Origin: Prevotellaceae bacterium UBA5903
GTDB taxonomy: Bacteria > Bacteroidota > Bacteroidia > Bacteroidales > Bacteroidaceae
NCBI GenBank assembly: GCA_002431845.1
Contig: DJEH01000094.1
Span: 1 to 8,469 of the forward strand
Direction of reading: 5' to 3'
Length of the DNA stretch: 8,469 bases
Shown: positions 7,208 through 8,469 of the stretch, one piece after another
Position numbering within the stretch: position 1 is the stretch's first letter
Layout of the letters: each line of letters starts with the position of its first letter
Notes under the pieces: generated by a model
What the model saw: the letters and a program-made list of their open reading frames with translations, nothing else
What the model was told of the DNA's origin: nothing
The model's database searches: none
Made by a program: the position numbers and the translations under genes

Positions 7208-8428
7208 ATGAGTATTAAGGATTTAGCGAGCAAAATAAAGGGAAATCCCACCATGACAGATGGGACGGTATATTCAATATTAGTAATATGTGGTATATCG
7301 CACTTCTTGAACGATATGATACAATCTATCATTCCTTCTATCTACCCAATTATTAAAGATGAGTTTGGATTTCCGTTTGCTCAGATTGGCATCATCACAT
7401 TGGTGTTTCAAATGACCTCTTCTATACTGCAACCTTTTACCGGATTGTATGCCGATAAGCATCCGCGGCCTTACGCCTTGTCGGTGGGCATGTGCTTTAC
7501 GCTAATTGGTTTGTTGGTGCTTGCTTTTTCGGATAACTATTGGCTTATATTACTATCAGTTAGCATTGTGGGGCTTGGATCGTCGGTGTTTCATCCAACG
7601 GCCTCACGCGTGGCACAGATGGCTTCGGGGGGCAAGAAGAGTTTGGCACAATCCATATTCCAAGTGGGGGGTAATGGTGGTTCGGCACTTGGTCCGCTGT
7701 TGGCTGCTATCGTTATTTTGCCTTTAGGCCAGTGGGCTATTTCGTGGTTTGCTATTGCTGCATTGTTTGCGGCACTGATTATGGTAAGACTGGGTGCGTG
7801 GTATAAGCTTAGACTCTCGTATGTGGTAAGTCATCCACAAAAAATGCCGTTGCTGAATAACCATATCTCTAAGCGTGCTAAATATGGTGCATTGCTTATT
7901 CTCGTTATATTGGTGTTTTCAAAGTATTTTTACACGGCTTGTATCACCAATTACTTTACTTTTTTTCTTATTGATAAGTTTGGCATGAGTGTAGGTGCAT
8001 CGCAGTTGTGTCTGTTTGCATTTCTTGCAGCTTTTGCTATTGGCACAGTGGCTGGTGGCATGTTTGGTGACAAGTTCGGCCGTAAATATGTAATATGGTT
8101 CTCTATTTTGGGGGCGGCACCTTTTGCTCTTATTATGCCCTATGTTGGGCTGGGCATGACCATTGTATGCGCCTTCATGTCGGGACTTATTATTGCATCT
8201 GCATTCTCGTCGATAGTGGTTTATGCCACAGATCTTATGCCCGACAAGGTGGGCATGATTGCGGGTGTGTTTTTCGGATTGATGTTTGGTTTGGGGGGCT
8301 TAGGTTCGGCTTTCTTTGGCTGGCTTGCCGATAAAACAAGCGTTGAATACATCTTTCAAGTAAGTGCTTATTTGCCACTTATGGGCATTATAGCTGGGCT
8401 ATTGCCTAATACACAAGAAAAGAAATAA
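7208..8428 (+). CDS. fsr: MFS transporter, fosmidomycin-resistance (Fsr) family
   Basis: A 406-residue inner-membrane carrier of the major facilitator superfamily; Escherichia coli Fsr has about the same length. About twelve hydrophobic segments are visible, in two halves separated by a basic loop near 200-225. Segment one carries GISHFLNDMIQS at 29-40, with the His-x-x-x-Asp pattern typical of Fsr proteins; the loop 2-3 signature reads GLYADKHPRPY at 79-89 and its repeat in the second half reads GDKFGRK at 287-293. SSVFHPTASR near 125-134 is another Fsr-like segment. Fsr exports fosmidomycin in E. coli, but the natural substrate in Bacteroidetes is not known. Its position beside aguAB raises polyamine or agmatine transport as a guess only. 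The hairpin before it suggests it may be transcribed partly on its own, though I could not identify a convincing promoter in 7172-7207. Its TAA stop is the first three bases of the repeat at 8426. Confidence 0.9.
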   Translation: MSIKDLASKIKGNPTMTDGTVYSILVICGISHFLNDMIQSIIPSIYPIIKDEFGFPFAQIGIITLVFQMTSSILQPFTGLYADKHPRPYALSVGMCFTLIGLLVLAFSDNYWLILLSVSIVGLGSSVFHPTASRVAQMASGGKKSLAQSIFQVGGNGGSALGPLLAAIVILPLGQWAISWFAIAALFAALIMVRLGAWYKLRLSYVVSHPQKMPLLNNHISKRAKYGALLILVILVFSKYFYTACITNYFTFFLIDKFGMSVGASQLCLFAFLAAFAIGTVAGGMFGDKFGRKYVIWFSILGAAPFALIMPYVGLGMTIVCAFMSGLIIASAFSSIVVYATDLMPDKVGMIAGVFFGLMFGLGGLGSAFFGWLADKTSVEYIFQVSAYLPLMGIIAGLLPNTQEKK

Positions 8429-8469
8429 GTAGGTATTCAAAATTAATTGATAAGTAGGTGTTCATAATT
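8426..8469 (+). repeat. Two tandem copies of the AGTAGGTG-core 19-mer at the right edge
   Basis: TAAGTAGGTATTCAAAATT at 8426-8444 is followed by six spacer bases and TAAGTAGGTGTTCATAATT at 8451-8469, a 25-base period with 17 of 19 identical. The second copy is the exact reverse complement of 315-333. The first copy overlaps the fsr stop codon. The window ends flush with the second copy, so whatever element it begins cannot be seen; a sequence or contig boundary at a dispersed repeat is possible. Confidence 0.68.

Noticed and set aside
8426..8469. Two 25-base-period repeats considered as the start of a CRISPR array.
   Set aside because: The spacer is only six bases, the repeat is diverged between copies, the sequence is AT-rich without dyad symmetry, and an inverted copy sits 8 kb away; a mobile-element end fits better.

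Overview
The window reads as ordinary chromosome from a Bacteroidales bacterium, most likely Prevotellaceae. The evidence is a fused L-fucokinase/GDP-fucose pyrophosphorylase (Fkp), promoters of the TAnnTTTG type, genes that mostly lack Shine-Dalgarno sites and start behind AT-rich leaders, and an IS630-like transposase of the kind common in that order. No rRNA, tRNA, CRISPR array or phage gene was seen.

Layout. Positions 1-98 hold the first 32 codons of a minus-strand IS630-family transposase that runs off the left edge. Positions 99-363 have no gene but are dense in repeat structure: a probable transposase promoter, an IS-end-like 19-mer (158-176), a large imperfect palindrome (185-313), and a 19-mer (315-333) that recurs exactly, inverted, at the last 19 bases of the window. 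From 364 onward there is a promoter and then five plus-strand genes with short gaps: fkp (493-3378), a secreted 5'-nucleotidase/metallophosphatase (3413-5017), agmatine deiminase aguA (5035-6183), N-carbamoylputrescine amidase aguB (6226-7122) and a fosmidomycin-resistance-type MFS transporter fsr (7208-8428). A strong hairpin separates aguB from fsr. The last 44 bases are two tandem copies of the 19-mer family, the first beginning at the fsr stop codon.

How the genes work together. AguA and AguB are consecutive steps from agmatine to putrescine and form a clear functional pair. Fkp salvages external L-fucose to GDP-fucose for surface glycans. The nucleotidase is predicted to be exported and would release nucleosides and phosphate outside the cytoplasm. 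Fsr is an inner-membrane antiporter-type carrier; its natural substrate here is unknown. The five genes may be partly co-transcribed from the promoter before fkp, with the hairpin before fsr possibly ending or attenuating the transcript.

I did not find a convincing new multi-gene system. The most unusual content is the family of AGTAGGTG-core repeats that bracket the five-gene block and also appear as a hairpin inside it, the foldback element beside the IS, and a hairpin over the uncertain start of aguA.
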